A program made the translations under genes and the position numbers. Below are positions 50,739 through 60,847 of a stretch of 61,145 nucleotides of DNA, one piece after another. Source of the stretch: an uncultured Bacteroidota bacterium (GTDB taxonomy: Bacteria; Bacteroidota; Bacteroidia; Flavobacteriales_F; PHOS-HE28); NCBI GenBank assembly GCA_902826215.1, contig CADEDY010000023.1, positions 1-61,145 of the forward strand. The letters run 5' to 3'. How positions within the stretch are numbered: position 1 is the stretch's first letter; each line of letters opens with the position of its first letter. Below the pieces are notes generated by a model that was not told the DNA's origin, searched no databases, and saw only the letters and a program-made list of their open reading frames with translations.

Positions 50739-52367
50739 TCAATTGACCTGTTCTCCGTTCACGAAAGTCGCCTTCACCCGAACTTTCCCGCTGATCTCTT
50801 GATCGAGCTTCAACAGGTCACCATCCAACACCACGAAGTCTGCACGTTTGCCCGCTTCGAGCGAGCCCACCTCATTCTCGGTGAAGCTGGCGATCGCATT
50901 CCAGATCGTCATGCCGCGCAGCGCATCCATGGCGGACATCGCGTTCTCCGGATGATAGCCTCCGGTGGGTTGGCCTTTGGTGTCCACGCGGTAAACCGCC
51001 GATCGGAAGGTCTGCAAGGGGTCGATCCCTTCGACGGGAAAATCCGTCCCAAGAGCCAACATGCCCATGGCCTTGCGCAGTTCCTCATATGCGTAGGCAT
51101 ACTCAATACGTTCGGCGCCCAAGCGTTCCTGCGCCCAGGGGCCATCGCTCGTGGCGTGCGTGGGTTGCACGCTCGGGATGATGCTGTACGCCGCGAACAT
51201 CGGACGTTCTTCCGGCGCTAGGACCTGTGCATGCTCGATGCGCCAACGCTTGTCATTCGTGCCTTGGAGCACTTCCCCGTACACATCGAGCAGGAGCTTG
51301 TTCGCCGAGTCTCCGATGCAATGTGTGTTCATCTGGAAGCCATGGTCGTTGCACCAGTTCGCCACTTCGCGGAAATGCTCCACGGTGGCCAACTGCAAGC
51401 CGTGGTGCCCGGGTTGATCATTGTACGGTTGCTTCAACAGCGCGCCACGAGAGCCCAGTGCGCCGTCCGCATACACCTTGACACTGCGCACTTTCAGCCG
51501 CTCGTCATCGATCGGACCATTCTTGGCGAAATGATCGAGGTTCTCCGGTGCGTCCGCAACCATGGCGTAGACACGCATCTTCAGCGCACCTTCCTGCTGC
51601 ATTGATCGGATGAGTTCGATGGTGCCCACATCCAGCCCCGCATCACACACCATGGTGAGCCCCACGTTGAAGCAATCGGTTTGCGCATCCAGTAGTGCTT
51701 TTCGCTTGGTTGCTTCGTCGGCTTGATCGAAGATCGTCTGGAATACGGCCACGGCATTGTCCATCAAGATCCCTGTGAATCGTCCGTCCCGCATGAGCAT
51801 TTGCCCACCAGAGATCTGCAGGTTGACATCGAGCTTTGCCGCTCGTACCGCTGCATCGTTGACGAGCGCTGCATGCCCATCGACCCGTTGCAAGAGTACC
51901 GGCGTATCCGGAAAGAGTTCATTCAACCGCGTGTTGTCCGGATAGATCTTCATCGGCCAGAGGTTCTGATCCCAGCCTCGACCGATGATCCATTTCTTTT
52001 CGGGGTTGGCCTTCGCGTACGCCGAAACGCGATCGATCAACTCGTCCATCCAAGTGACCCCGCTCAGATCCAGTTTTTGGGTGTTCAACCCATATCCGAA
52101 GAAATGGCAATGCCCATCGATGAAACCCGGGAATATGGTCTGTCCGGCAGCGTCGAATGATCTCTTTCCGCTGTAGCGGTTCAATATCTGTCGCTCAGGT
52201 CCCAGTTCCACGATCCGTCCATCGCGCACCGCCATGGCTTGGTATGTGGCGCTGCCGCCATCCAGGCTGTGTATCACCGCATTGTGCACGACGAGGTCGG
52301 CTTCCTGCGAATGGTAACAACCGGTGGTCGCAAAGCAGATCGCCAGTAGCGGAATGAAGAGCTTCAT
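50739..52367 (-). CDS. Amidohydrolase lipoprotein, YtcJ-like
   Basis: A 542-residue metal-dependent hydrolase of the amidohydrolase_3 family. It begins with a lipoprotein signal MKLFIPLLAICFATTGC, then the metal motif GFIDGHCHFFGYG (H-x-H), KKWIIGRGWDQNLWP typical of YtcJ, and late LALGTDFPVEG with the conserved aspartate. Exported enzymes of this family hydrolyse amide or ester bonds of unknown substrates. Its ATG overlaps the stop of the upstream membrane-protein gene by 3-4 bases, so they form an operon. Confidence 0.88.
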   Translation of the reverse strand: MKLFIPLLAICFATTGCYHSQEADLVVHNAVIHSLDGGSATYQAMAVRDGRIVELGPERQILNRYSGKRSFDAAGQTIFPGFIDGHCHFFGYGLNTQKLDLSGVTWMDELIDRVSAYAKANPEKKWIIGRGWDQNLWPMKIYPDNTRLNELFPDTPVLLQRVDGHAALVNDAAVRAAKLDVNLQISGGQMLMRDGRFTGILMDNAVAVFQTIFDQADEATKRKALLDAQTDCFNVGLTMVCDAGLDVGTIELIRSMQQEGALKMRVYAMVADAPENLDHFAKNGPIDDERLKVRSVKVYADGALGSRGALLKQPYNDQPGHHGLQLATVEHFREVANWCNDHGFQMNTHCIGDSANKLLLDVYGEVLQGTNDKRWRIEHAQVLAPEERPMFAAYSIIPSVQPTHATSDGPWAQERLGAERIEYAYAYEELRKAMGMLALGTDFPVEGIDPLQTFRSAVYRVDTKGQPTGGYHPENAMSAMDALRGMTIWNAIASFTENEVGSLEAGKRADFVVLDGDLLKLDQEISGKVRVKATFVNGEQVN

Positions 52368-53689
52368 GCACTGAATAGTTTACTGGTCCAAGGCCATTTG
52401 GCGACCATTTTCTGGCGATCCAAAAGCAACAGCCCTATGATCACCAAGAAGGGAAGCAGCGGAGTGCGGTAACGAACAACAGCGCCCATGACCGGGGTGG
52501 TCCAGCCGATCACCAAGGAAAGAACGACGATGTAGAGCAGGATCGAGATCAACAGGGAATTGTCCACGGTTCGCCAAGGACGACGGAACACCCAGCAAAG
52601 GACCAGGAACAAGAGAATGCCCGCGTTCTCCGCTGCCGACACAAGGCTCAATGCGCCCCCACCAGAGTGGGTCATCGGTCCGAGCAGCGTGATGTAAAGG
52701 GCATAGGGCGCTTGCTTCAGGAACAACCACACATCGGGTAGGAGCAAGGTGGGCATTACGAAGCTGCCCGAATTCATCTGTAGCGCAAGACCGACGAAGT
52801 CGCGCTGCTTCATCGTAAGGATGCCGAGTATGTCGAAACCCGGTATGATGTGCTGAAGGTTCAACCCGATTCCGAGGAAAACACCATGAACGATCAAGGC
52901 TTTCAGGATCAAGTTCGGCCTGACCGAGGAACGCGACCAAAGGAGAAGGATCAAGGCGGGTAATAGGCTCAGAAGCACATAGAACTTCAAGAAGAAGAGC
53001 ATGATGATCGTTAGGGCGAGAAAGATCGGATCGGTCCGACGGATGCGTCGTTCACCCATCCTGGTGATCTGGTAGAGCATGATCCCGAGTCCGAAGAAGA
53101 GCAGACTTTCCTTGATGACGCCGCTGGCCCAGAAGAGCACTGATGGCAATAGGAAAACACCGAGGAACAGCGGGCGTTCTAGACCATGAAGGGTTCGGAC
53201 CAAAGAACGATAAAGACCCACGAGTCCTGTTAGTGAAAGGAAGGCCGCGATCACCGTGTGAACATGGAATTCACCGAAGCTGATCAAACGGACCAAGGCA
53301 TTGAACCGGATGATGGTGTGTGCATCGTTGTAAAGATTGCTCTCGTATTGCCGCACCCAATTGTTCATGTCCTTGTAGTACAGGTCCCGGAACTCGGGTG
53401 TATCGTTGCCGATGCCGAGTATCATCCGCAGAAAGTCGATCGGATGGTGCGGCAAGGCCTTGAACATGTGTGCGCTATCGTCGAAGTATTTGAAGATGTC
53501 GGCCGTGTTGCGGTCGGGGTAGATATAGGTGTACACGGCCCAGAGTGCCATGCCAGCCATGATCTTCAAGAGGAATATGCCCGTGATCCATGAGAAGGAT
53601 AGACCCGGTACCTGCACGAAGAATCGCATCCGCCGCATCTGGAAAAGCAGGAGCGCGGTAACAGCAGTGGCCAGCAGAAGTCCGGTCAT
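52364..53689 (-). CDS. Polytopic membrane protein of unknown function
   Basis: A 441-residue protein with about ten hydrophobic segments (e.g. FSWITGIFLLKIMAGMALWA, LFLGVFLLPSVLFWASGVIK, LPALILLLWSRSS) and conserved-looking polar loops (YIYPDRNTADIFKYFDDSAH, near residue 60). The YFDDSAH/FKYF loop recalls polysaccharide-polymerase and glycosyltransferase-C families, but this is only a resemblance. It overlaps the amidohydrolase gene, so the two are coupled. Function unknown. Confidence 0.65.
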   Translation of the reverse strand: MTGLLLATAVTALLLFQMRRMRFFVQVPGLSFSWITGIFLLKIMAGMALWAVYTYIYPDRNTADIFKYFDDSAHMFKALPHHPIDFLRMILGIGNDTPEFRDLYYKDMNNWVRQYESNLYNDAHTIIRFNALVRLISFGEFHVHTVIAAFLSLTGLVGLYRSLVRTLHGLERPLFLGVFLLPSVLFWASGVIKESLLFFGLGIMLYQITRMGERRIRRTDPIFLALTIIMLFFLKFYVLLSLLPALILLLWSRSSVRPNLILKALIVHGVFLGIGLNLQHIIPGFDILGILTMKQRDFVGLALQMNSGSFVMPTLLLPDVWLFLKQAPYALYITLLGPMTHSGGGALSLVSAAENAGILLFLVLCWVFRRPWRTVDNSLLISILLYIVVLSLVIGWTTPVMGAVVRYRTPLLPFLVIIGLLLLDRQKMVAKWPWTSKLFSA

Positions 53690-53755
53690 TCGGGCTGCAA
53701 GGTAGAAGTGGTGTGGGTTGTACGTCCTGATCTACGTTGGGCCCGATCACGCGGC

Positions 53756-53763
53756 TACCTTTG
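53756..53763 (+). promoter_or_regulatory. -7 promoter box of purL
   Basis: TACCTTTG, ending 8 bases before the purL ATG at 53772. Transcription would start at about the start codon, so the mRNA is probably leaderless or nearly so. Confidence 0.55.
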
Positions 53764-53771
53764 CGACCTTC

Positions 53772-56027
53772 ATGAGCACCACGACGACCAATCCGGATAC
53801 CGCACCTGCTGGTGTGGAAACCGCGAAGAAACTGGGCCTGCTGCCCGATGAGTACGAGAAGATCATCGGGATCCTGGGCCGCACGCCCAACTTCACGGAA
53901 CTGAGCATCTTCAGTGCCATGTGGAGCGAGCACTGCTCCTACAAGAACTCTATCAAACAGCTGAAGACGCTTCCGAGAAGTGGCCCGAAGCTCTTGGCAG
54001 AAGCGGGTGAGGAGAACGCAGGTCTGGTGGATATCGGCGACGGTTGGGCGTGTGCCTTCAAGATCGAGAGCCACAATCATCCGAGTGCCATCGAACCGTA
54101 CCAAGGTGCTGCAACCGGCGTGGGGGGCATCAACCGCGATATTTTCACGATGGGAGCCCGTCCCATTGCCCAACTCAATTCGCTGCGATTCGGGGATATC
54201 ACCAAGGAGCAGAGCAGTCGTTGGCACATGCGCGGCGTGGTGAAGGGGATCGGTGACTACGGCAATGCATTCGGTGTTCCTGTGCTCGGCGGCGAGGTCT
54301 ATTTCGATCCCTGCTACACCACCAATCCATTGGTCAATGCCATGAGCGTGGGCATCGTGCGCACCGACAAGGTCATCAGCGCCACCTCCCACGGTGTTGG
54401 CAATCCCGTCTTCATCGTTGGAAGTGCAACCGGTAAGGACGGCATCCATGGTGCTTCGTTCGCCAGCAAGGACATCACCGCTACGAGCATGGATGATCTT
54501 CCGGCCGTGCAGGTCGGCGATCCGTTCATGGAAAAACTCCTTCTCGAAGCTTCCTTGGAACTCGCCCGGACCGATGCCATCATCGGTATGCAGGACATGG
54601 GTGCGGCGGGCATCACCTGTAGCACCAGCGAAATGAGCGCCAAAGGCGGCGCCGGCATGGACATCGATCTGGACAAGGTGCCAACACGTCAGCAGGGAAT
54701 GCGGGCCTGGGAGATCCTCCTGAGCGAATCGCAAGAACGCATGCTCGTGGTCGTGAAGAAGGGGCGCGAGAAGGAAGTGAAGGCCATCTTCGACAAGTGG
54801 GATCTGAATTGTGTGGAGATCGGTACGGTCACCAAAGGCGGAACCATCCGCTTCTTCCAGCAGAATGAGCTGGTGGCGGAGGTTCCTGCCGAAAGTTTGG
54901 TTCTTGGCGGTGGAGCACCTGTGTACGTGCGAGAATCGAAAGAGCCGACCTACATCAAGGAGAACGCGAAGTATGACGGTGCTCGGATCGATGAGCCGGA
55001 TGATCTGCGACGTGTGGCGTATGATCTCCTCGCCAGCCCGAACATCGCCAGTAAACGCTGGGTGAGCGAGCAGTACGACACGATGGTGCGCACCAATAAC
55101 ATGAGCACCAACGCACCGAGTGATGCAGGCCTCGTGTTGATCAAGGAGACGGGGAAGGGATTGGCCGTTACCGTGGATTGCAACAGCCGATACGTGCATG
55201 CCGATCCGTACACAGGAGCCATGATCGCTGTAAGTGAAGCGGCCCGCAACATCGCCTGTACCGGTGGGGAGCCCTGTGGCGTGACCAATTGCTTGAACTT
55301 CGGCAACCCGTATGACCCCGAGGTCTATTGGCAGTTCGAACAGGCGATCAAAGGCATGGGCGATGCGTGCCGTGCATTCGAAACCCCAGTGACCGGGGGC
55401 AATGTGAGTTTCTACAACCACACGGTGACCGAGAAACGCAACATTCCGGTATTCCCTACACCGACCATCGGTATGGTCGGCTTGGTGCCCGATATCACGA
55501 AGCGCATGAGCCTCGACTTCAAGTTAAAAGGCGACTTGCTCTTCCTGCTGGGAAAAAGCACGGACGACATAGCCTGCAGCGAATATCTCGTCCGGCACCA
55601 CAAGGTCGAGCGCAGCCCTGCACCGTATTTCGACCTGGATGAAGAGCGTCGATTGCACACCATGTTGCTCATCCTCATCCGCAAAGGATTGATCAATGCG
55701 GCCCATGATGTTAGTGAGGGAGGCTTGTGGACCACATTGGTGGAAATGGCGTTGCCACGCGGGTTGGGCTTCGATGTCATCACCGACAGCGAGATCCGTC
55801 CCGATGCCTTCCTTTTCGGTGAAGGACAAGGTCGTGCCGTGGTCGCCGTGAACGAAGATGAAGAAGTGGAGTTCCTCGATCTGATGCAGGCCAGCAGGGT
55901 TCCGTTCATCCTTCTCGGACACGTCACCAAAGGAAAGATCATGGTGGATGACCTGCCGTTCGGCTTCATCGACGACGTGCGCAAGGTGTACGAGGAGGCC
56001 ATTCCGAAAGCCATGGCCGAACAGTAG
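53772..56027 (+). CDS. purL: Phosphoribosylformylglycinamidine synthase subunit PurL
   Basis: A 751-residue enzyme of the small (PurQS-requiring) PurL class. It contains [50 protein letters not shown] [58 protein letters not shown] and [10 protein letters not shown]. It forms FGAM from FGAR with ATP and glutamine-derived ammonia in purine synthesis. The ATG at 53772 is supported by the promoter immediately upstream. purQ and purS must be elsewhere. Confidence 0.96.
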   Translation: MSTTTTNPDTAPAGVETAKKLGLLPDEYEKIIGILGRTPNFTELSIFSAMWSEHCSYKNSIKQLKTLPRSGPKLLAEAGEENAGLVDIGDGWACAFKIESHNHPSAIEPYQGAATGVGGINRDIFTMGARPIAQLNSLRFGDITKEQSSRWHMRGVVKGIGDYGNAFGVPVLGGEVYFDPCYTTNPLVNAMSVGIVRTDKVISATSHGVGNPVFIVGSATGKDGIHGASFASKDITATSMDDLPAVQVGDPFMEKLLLEASLELARTDAIIGMQDMGAAGITCSTSEMSAKGGAGMDIDLDKVPTRQQGMRAWEILLSESQERMLVVVKKGREKEVKAIFDKWDLNCVEIGTVTKGGTIRFFQQNELVAEVPAESLVLGGGAPVYVRESKEPTYIKENAKYDGARIDEPDDLRRVAYDLLASPNIASKRWVSEQYDTMVRTNNMSTNAPSDAGLVLIKETGKGLAVTVDCNSRYVHADPYTGAMIAVSEAARNIACTGGEPCGVTNCLNFGNPYDPEVYWQFEQAIKGMGDACRAFETPVTGGNVSFYNHTVTEKRNIPVFPTPTIGMVGLVPDITKRMSLDFKLKGDLLFLLGKSTDDIACSEYLVRHHKVERSPAPYFDLDEERRLHTMLLILIRKGLINAAHDVSEGGLWTTLVEMALPRGLGFDVITDSEIRPDAFLFGEGQGRAVVAVNEDEEVEFLDLMQASRVPFILLGHVTKGKIMVDDLPFGFIDDVRKVYEEAIPKAMAEQ

Positions 56028-56119
56028 GTTCTGACGGTTGTATGGTCAGTTCCGCAAGCGGTGTGTAGTTCGAGAAGATCACATTCCCACATTCGTTCCA
56101 ATTCCCCGTTCCTTATTCC

Positions 56120-56605
56120 ATGCCCCAACCTCCGTTCCATGGCCCAGTGCCCGCTGTTGGCACTGTAGCTCCCACACTTCGATATGTGAAAGCAGACCGC
56201 GCTGAAGGCCGTCTGGCCGATCACAAGGGCGAAGTGGTCGTCCTGATCGCTTTTCCCAGTGTGGATACACCTACCTGTGCCGCAGAGACGCGCACGTTCA
56301 ACCAACGCGCCACGAACATGGGTGCAACAGTGATGTCGATCTCCATGGACCTGCCGCCGGCGCTGAAACGTTTCTGTGCCGCCGAAGGGATCGACAAGGT
56401 TCTGGCCGCTAGCGATTATCGCTACCATGATGCCGCGCACGTCTGGGGTGCCGCCCTCATGGAAGGGAATTTGGCAGGAACATTGGGCCGCATCACATGG
56501 GTGATCGACCGCGACGGCGTGATCCGTTACGTGGAAGTGGCTCCAGAACTCGGTGCCGAGCCGGATTACGAGAGTGCGCTGGCTGCTGTGAAAGGGCTGC
56601 TCTGA
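56120..56605 (+). CDS. tpx: Thiol peroxidase
   Basis: A 161-residue peroxiredoxin of the Tpx group. The peroxidatic cysteine is C53 in PSVDTPTCAAETRTFNQ and the resolving cysteine C86 in KRFCAAEG; the end has RITWVIDRDGVIRYVEV. It reduces hydrogen peroxide and alkyl hydroperoxides with thioredoxin in the cytoplasm or periplasm. No signal peptide is seen. It is slightly shorter than the usual 165-170 residues. Confidence 0.93.
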   Translation: MPQPPFHGPVPAVGTVAPTLRYVKADRAEGRLADHKGEVVVLIAFPSVDTPTCAAETRTFNQRATNMGATVMSISMDLPPALKRFCAAEGIDKVLAASDYRYHDAAHVWGAALMEGNLAGTLGRITWVIDRDGVIRYVEVAPELGAEPDYESALAAVKGLL

Positions 56606-56613
56606 TCGGTGCG

Positions 56614-57000
56614 TCAACGGCCCGAACGAATGCCCCGCAGCATGGCCGCATGGAGGGTTACCAAGGCGGTCAAGCAAAGCGTGCCCATGAACACCCATTT
56701 GGAGTGAAGTGTGGAAGCACTCATCCGATCGAGCAATATCGAAGAGAGTTGCGGTTCGGTCGCATCACTTATGGTGCCCATGGAGACGCACAAGGGGATA
56801 AAGAGAGCAAAGAGTAATGCGTACCACGCCCATTTGGGAAGCAGTGCCGAAGCCGGCCGAACAGCCTTCGGCAGTACCGCCAAGCGGTTGAGCACGCGTG
56901 CTTCCATCCCTTCTGGAGCCGATAGATGCCCAGCCTTTTGGAAGAGCCCGCGCAATGCACGGTCAGCACCTTCTTCGTTCAATCGAGGGTCAACGTCCAT
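56614..57000 (-). CDS. Putative membrane anti-sigma factor
   Basis: A 128-residue protein with two membrane segments (WAWYALLFALFIPLCVSMG and WVFMGTLCLTALVTLHAAML) and an N-terminal cytoplasmic part (LFQKAGHLSAPEGMEARVLN) typical of small regulators that pair with ECF sigma factors. It overlaps the sigma gene's 3' end by 22 bases. No zinc-binding H-x-x-x-C-x-x-C is present, so it is not of the ZAS type. The assignment rests on position and topology. Confidence 0.6.
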   Translation of the reverse strand: MDVDPRLNEEGADRALRGLFQKAGHLSAPEGMEARVLNRLAVLPKAVRPASALLPKWAWYALLFALFIPLCVSMGTISDATEPQLSSILLDRMSASTLHSKWVFMGTLCLTALVTLHAAMLRGIRSGR

Positions 57001-57593
57001 AGCTCGTCCTTCAATTGGTCTTTGAGCAATTCCAGCAAACGTTTGCGGCTGCGATACAACTTCACTTTCACATTCGACGCACCGATCCCCGTTATGGTTA
57101 CGATTTCCTCTACGCTCAATTCTTCCAAGTAATATAGGCTCACCACCGTTGCATCTTCAACGGGCAATTCGCCCAAGGCTTTGGTCAGCGCCTTTGTTCT
57201 GTCCGTTGCTATGGCCAGATCGTTTTCCTCGGAAGCGGGAATTCGGGTGCTGAGGTCTTCGAGGTCTGTTGCCTCTGGGCGGCGTTTCCGCAAATGGGAG
57301 ATCGCCGTGCGGTAGGCGATGCTGAACAGCCACGTGCTGAATTTGCTTCCGCCTTGGTAGTCCACCATCTTCTCGAAGACCTTCACAAAGGTGTCCTGCG
57401 TGGCTTCCTCGGCATCCAATGCATTGCGCAATACGCGATGCACCACCGTGTACACCATGTGCTTGTAGCGGCTCATGAGCCAAGTGAAGGCTTGGATGTC
57501 TCCCTGCTTCACTAACGCTATGGCTTGGTCTTCCTTCACGATCGGGTGATGGGACGCAACGAGTATCGCTCCGGTTACGAAGTTGGTATCCAT
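56979..57593 (-). CDS. ECF-type RNA polymerase sigma factor
   Basis: A 204-residue sigma factor. Region 2 is LMSRYKHMVYTVVHRVLRNA, DAEEATQDTFVKVFEKMVDY and FSTWLFSIAYRTAISHLRKR; region 4 is LPVEDATVVSLYYLEELSVE, EIVTITGIGASNVKVKLYRS. It directs transcription under envelope or other stress. The start MDTNFVTG at 57593 is chosen; an extension to 57764 would run into the divergent gene's promoter. The next gene downstream is the putative anti-sigma; upstream and divergent is DUF6249. Confidence 0.9.
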   Translation of the reverse strand: MDTNFVTGAILVASHHPIVKEDQAIALVKQGDIQAFTWLMSRYKHMVYTVVHRVLRNALDAEEATQDTFVKVFEKMVDYQGGSKFSTWLFSIAYRTAISHLRKRRPEATDLEDLSTRIPASEENDLAIATDRTKALTKALGELPVEDATVVSLYYLEELSVEEIVTITGIGASNVKVKLYRSRKRLLELLKDQLKDELWTLTLD

Positions 57594-57726
57594 CGCTCTG
57601 ATCGGTGCGGATCTTTCCATGAGCGGGGTCTGTGATCGGCCGTATTCGAAAAGTGCGGCGGATGAGTGGTGTAACCGACTGGATCCTGATCGCGTCGAAT
57701 TCAACTGAACAACAACTCGAACGAAT

Positions 57727-58065
57727 ATGAACGATGTGATCATCCCCGTTTCGCTTTTTGCCATGATCTTCGGTTGCGTGTATGTAGCGGTGACGGCGCT
57801 TCACCGCCAACGCATGGCCATGATCGAAAAAGGCCTTACCAGTGCTGATCTGGACAAGGGAGCGCAAGGGAGTTCCGCCTTGGCGATAGGTCTTACCAGT
57901 GTAGGGGTAGGCTTGGGTCTCGGTATCGGATGGTTCGTGGACAAGGTCATCAACGGTGAAGCTTGGGGTGAGAATCCTTTGCCATACTTCATCAGCGTGC
58001 TCATGTGCGGAGGAACAGCCCTGATCTTCTACCACAACCAGGTCCGCAGAAAGAAGTCGGTCTGA
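57727..58065 (+). CDS. DUF6249-like membrane protein
   Basis: A 112-residue protein with an N-terminal membrane helix (IIPVSLFAMIFGCVYVAVTA), a charged linker (HRQRMAMIEKGLTSADLDKG) and two more hydrophobic segments. The pattern matches DUF6249. These proteins commonly lie next to ECF sigma/anti-sigma pairs, as here (divergent from the sigma gene, 133 bases apart). Function unknown. Confidence 0.75.
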   Translation: MNDVIIPVSLFAMIFGCVYVAVTALHRQRMAMIEKGLTSADLDKGAQGSSALAIGLTSVGVGLGLGIGWFVDKVINGEAWGENPLPYFISVLMCGGTALIFYHNQVRRKKSV

Positions 58066-58106
58066 GTTCGCGACGGGATCGGAACGCATCGTTCATTTGC
58101 GGTCCC

Positions 58107-58856
58107 ATGCGATCATTGCGCCTTGTCGCCCGTTGGGTATTGGCCATCTCGTTCTGGTTCGTGGTCGTATCCGTGCTTTGGGTCGGGTTGCTCGGTATCG
58201 TGGATCCGCCGGTCACATGGATCATGGTGGGCCAGTCGCACGAGCAAGGCACCATCGATCGAAGGCAGGTCGACCTTCGGGACGTTGCCCGGTCCATGCC
58301 GCTTAGCGTGATCGCCTCGGAGGATCAACGCTTCATGACGCACAGCGGTTTCTCATGGGAAGCCATGCGCAAGGCCTTGGAACGGAACAAGAAGGGCAAA
58401 CGCATCAAAGGAGGAAGCACCATCAGTCAACAGACCGCGAAGAACGTTTTCCTCTGGCCCGGTCGCACCTATGTTCGCAAGGCCCTCGAAGCGTGGTTCA
58501 CCGTACTCATCGAAGTGCTTTGGACCAAGGAACGGATCCTGGAGGTCTACCTCAATGTCGCCGAGATGGGGAAAGGAGTCTTCGGTGCTGAAGCAGCAGC
58601 ACAAACGTGTTTTGGTAGGCCAGCAGCCAGGCTTTCGCGAGAACAAGCAGCCCTGATCACAGCCACCCTTCCAGCTCCACGGCGGTTCAGTTGCTCAAGA
58701 CCTTCTGGCTATCTCCGTGGACGCCAGCAATGGGTACTCCGGCAAATGCGGAATGTGGGCGACGTTCTTGATCCTGAAGTCCTAGCGAAACGCAAAGCCT
58801 ATCTTGAAAGAGAAGAGGAACGGGAAGCCGCTAGGAAGAAGAGGCGGACCAAGTAG
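58107..58856 (+). CDS. mtgA: Monofunctional peptidoglycan glycosyltransferase
   Basis: A 249-residue GT51 enzyme. An N-terminal membrane helix (WVLAISFWFVVVSVLWVGLL) precedes the catalytic domain with E72 in VIASEDQRFMTHSGFSWEAM, GGSTISQQTAKNVFLWPGRT and ILEVYLNVAEMGKGVFGAEA. It polymerises lipid II into glycan strands outside the inner membrane. There is no transpeptidase domain. The ATG at 58107 lies 41 bases after DUF6249. Confidence 0.95.
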   Translation: MRSLRLVARWVLAISFWFVVVSVLWVGLLGIVDPPVTWIMVGQSHEQGTIDRRQVDLRDVARSMPLSVIASEDQRFMTHSGFSWEAMRKALERNKKGKRIKGGSTISQQTAKNVFLWPGRTYVRKALEAWFTVLIEVLWTKERILEVYLNVAEMGKGVFGAEAAAQTCFGRPAARLSREQAALITATLPAPRRFSCSRPSGYLRGRQQWVLRQMRNVGDVLDPEVLAKRKAYLEREEEREAARKKRRTK

Positions 58857-58870
58857 TATTCGACCTTGAT

Positions 58871-59932
58871 TCAGGTCTTCTTGGAATATTCCACCTGCGT
58901 AGGGTAGGCGAACTCCAACCCGGCAGCAGCGAAGCGTCGCATCAATTCCAAATGGATCCGGGTCTGCGTTGCGAAAATGTCCGCCTCCTTCCGGATGTAA
59001 TAGATGAACTGGATCCCAAGGGAGAAATCCTTGAAAGCCGTGAAACTGACCAAACGGTCGTGCTCAAGGACCTCTTGATTATCGTCGATCAAGGCGTTCA
59101 GAATGCGCAAAGCCTCTTCCATCTTCTCCGGTGGTGTCTCATAGATCACCCCGAGCTCGTGGAAGACCCGACGCGACGGTTCCCTTGTGACATTCTCCAC
59201 CACACTATCGGTGAACTTGAAGTTGGGCACGACCACGATGGGGCCTTGCAGGGTGCGAATGCGTGTGCTGCGAATTCCCACTTCGAGAACCACACCGTCG
59301 TGCCCCTCGATACGAATGCGATCACCTACACGGAAGGGCTTGTCCGCGAACACCGTTACCCCCCCGAAGATGTTCGCTACGGAATCCTTCGCGGCCATGG
59401 CCATCGCCAACCCACCAATGCCGATGCCAGCCAGCAAAGCACTTACGTTGTATCCGGCGTTGTTCAATGCAGCAACCACACCAAGCCCCCAGATCAGGAT
59501 CTTCACGGCACTGCGCACCGCTGGGATCAATTGCCCATCATCCGCTTTACCTCCTTCCACCTTTCGCGAGCCGAGGAATGCGTGGATCATGGCATCTACC
59601 GAACGAGCAACGGCCCAGGTCACGGAAAGCGCCACTGCCACATGGAAGACACGCTGCATCCAAACATCCATGCGTTCCGGAAAGTCCAACTGTTGATAGC
59701 CTATTACGAAGGAGAGGACGGTGATCAGTACCACGATCGGCCTGCGCATAGCCTGCACCAGGGCATCATCGACCTTGTTCTCTGTGCGAGCAGCCAGCTT
59801 TCGGAATACGTTCGAACCCAACCAAGAGAATGCCTTACCCAATATCCAACCCAAGACGAGAATGAAGCCTGCGTGCAACCAATTCTCCAGTGTATTGCCC
59901 ATGAAGACGCCTTTCATCACCGAGTAGGACAT
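58871..59932 (-). CDS. MscS-like mechanosensitive channel
   Basis: A 353-residue membrane protein. Three or more N-terminal helices precede the pore helix (LLAGIGIGGLAMAMAAKDSV) and the beta domain with GVTVFADKPFRVGDRIRIEG, HDGVVLEVGIRSTRIRTLQG and VVVPNFKFTDSVVENVT. It releases solutes on osmotic downshock. The start could be 59932 or an ATG at 59902 (MGNTLENW). It is convergent with mtgA. Confidence 0.9.
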   Translation of the reverse strand: MSYSVMKGVFMGNTLENWLHAGFILVLGWILGKAFSWLGSNVFRKLAARTENKVDDALVQAMRRPIVVLITVLSFVIGYQQLDFPERMDVWMQRVFHVAVALSVTWAVARSVDAMIHAFLGSRKVEGGKADDGQLIPAVRSAVKILIWGLGVVAALNNAGYNVSALLAGIGIGGLAMAMAAKDSVANIFGGVTVFADKPFRVGDRIRIEGHDGVVLEVGIRSTRIRTLQGPIVVVPNFKFTDSVVENVTREPSRRVFHELGVIYETPPEKMEEALRILNALIDDNQEVLEHDRLVSFTAFKDFSLGIQFIYYIRKEADIFATQTRIHLELMRRFAAAGLEFAYPTQVEYSKKT

Positions 59933-60009
59933 GCGTGTACTTTTGAACGGAACGTATGGATAGGTGCGTGCGCACCGTCGTCAAAACTAACCCCGTCACG
60001 AAGAACCTT

Positions 60010-60714
60010 ATGGAGACCACACAAGACCGACTCGTCCTGGTGACCGGAGCAGGAAAGGGGATTGGTCGAGCAACAGCTGAAGCACTCTTGGCGACCAGCG
60101 GGGTGCGGGTGATCGCTGTTTCTCGCAACCTCAAGGACCTTGCTTCCATCCATGGCGATGTTGAGCGGTTGGAGCTGCTCCCTTTGGATCTGTTGGCTTC
60201 GGACTCAACAGAACGGTTGGTCGAAGCGGTCGGTGATCGTCGGCTGCATGGTCTTGTCCATAATGCGGGACTTTTGAGCAATACCGCCATGGGCCATCAT
60301 CAGCGGGCCGATCTCGAACGACTGTATCGCACCAATGTGATCGTACCCTTGGAGCTATCGCAGGGCTTAGCGCTCCGCCTTGCAGGGGATCCACCTGGAC
60401 ATATCGTTCACATAGGTAGCATGGGAGGGTTCCAGGATGCGAGCAAGTTCCCCGGCCTTGTGGCTTACAGCAGCAGCAAGGCCGCATTGGCCTGTATGGC
60501 GCAATGTTTGGCAGAGGAATTCAAGGACCAAGGCATTCGTAGCAATTGCCTTGCACTTGGCGCTGTGGATACCGACATGTTACGGGGCGCTTTCCCCGGT
60601 TATGTCGCACAGACCAGTGCTAGGGCGATGGGACTATATATTTCTGAGTTCACATTGAACGGCCATAAACTGTTCAATGGCAAGGTCTTGCCCGTGTCTG
60701 CAAGCACGCCTTGA
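60010..60714 (+). CDS. Short-chain dehydrogenase/reductase
   Basis: A 234-residue SDR. The cofactor motif is TGAGKGIG (12-19), the NAG motif is residues 85-87, and the catalytic residues are S137, Y153 and K157 (YSSSK). It is probably NAD(P)-dependent; the substrate is unknown. The ATG at 60010 gives the usual start just before the Rossmann strand; an upstream ATG at 59956 would add a stretch without conserved features. It lies immediately before the rRNA promoters. Confidence 0.85.
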   Translation: METTQDRLVLVTGAGKGIGRATAEALLATSGVRVIAVSRNLKDLASIHGDVERLELLPLDLLASDSTERLVEAVGDRRLHGLVHNAGLLSNTAMGHHQRADLERLYRTNVIVPLELSQGLALRLAGDPPGHIVHIGSMGGFQDASKFPGLVAYSSSKAALACMAQCLAEEFKDQGIRSNCLALGAVDTDMLRGAFPGYVAQTSARAMGLYISEFTLNGHKLFNGKVLPVSASTP

Positions 60715-60746
60715 CAGCCCTGTGTGAATTATTTCTTGCCCAAGTG

Positions 60747-60776
60747 TTGCATGTATGGAATAGCTCCCTACATTTG
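60747..60776 (+). promoter_or_regulatory. rRNA promoter P1
   Basis: TTG (60747-60749), 19 bases, then TACATTTG (60769-60776). This is a full match to the Bacteroidota consensus. A GTTCTTTGAAG element follows 20 bases downstream (60796-60806), resembling boxA. Confidence 0.75.
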
Positions 60777-60847
60777 CAGCCGCTTTCGGAAAAACGTTCT
60801 TTGAAGCGCCCTTGAAAAAGGGGAGATGGTGAAGGAGTCAAGAGGGG

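Noticed and set aside
53475..55421. Long minus-strand open frame of 648 codons within purL.
   Set aside because: It lies antisense to a complete, conserved purL, is rich in His/Arg/Gly, and has no recognisable domain; a typical shadow of a high-GC gene.
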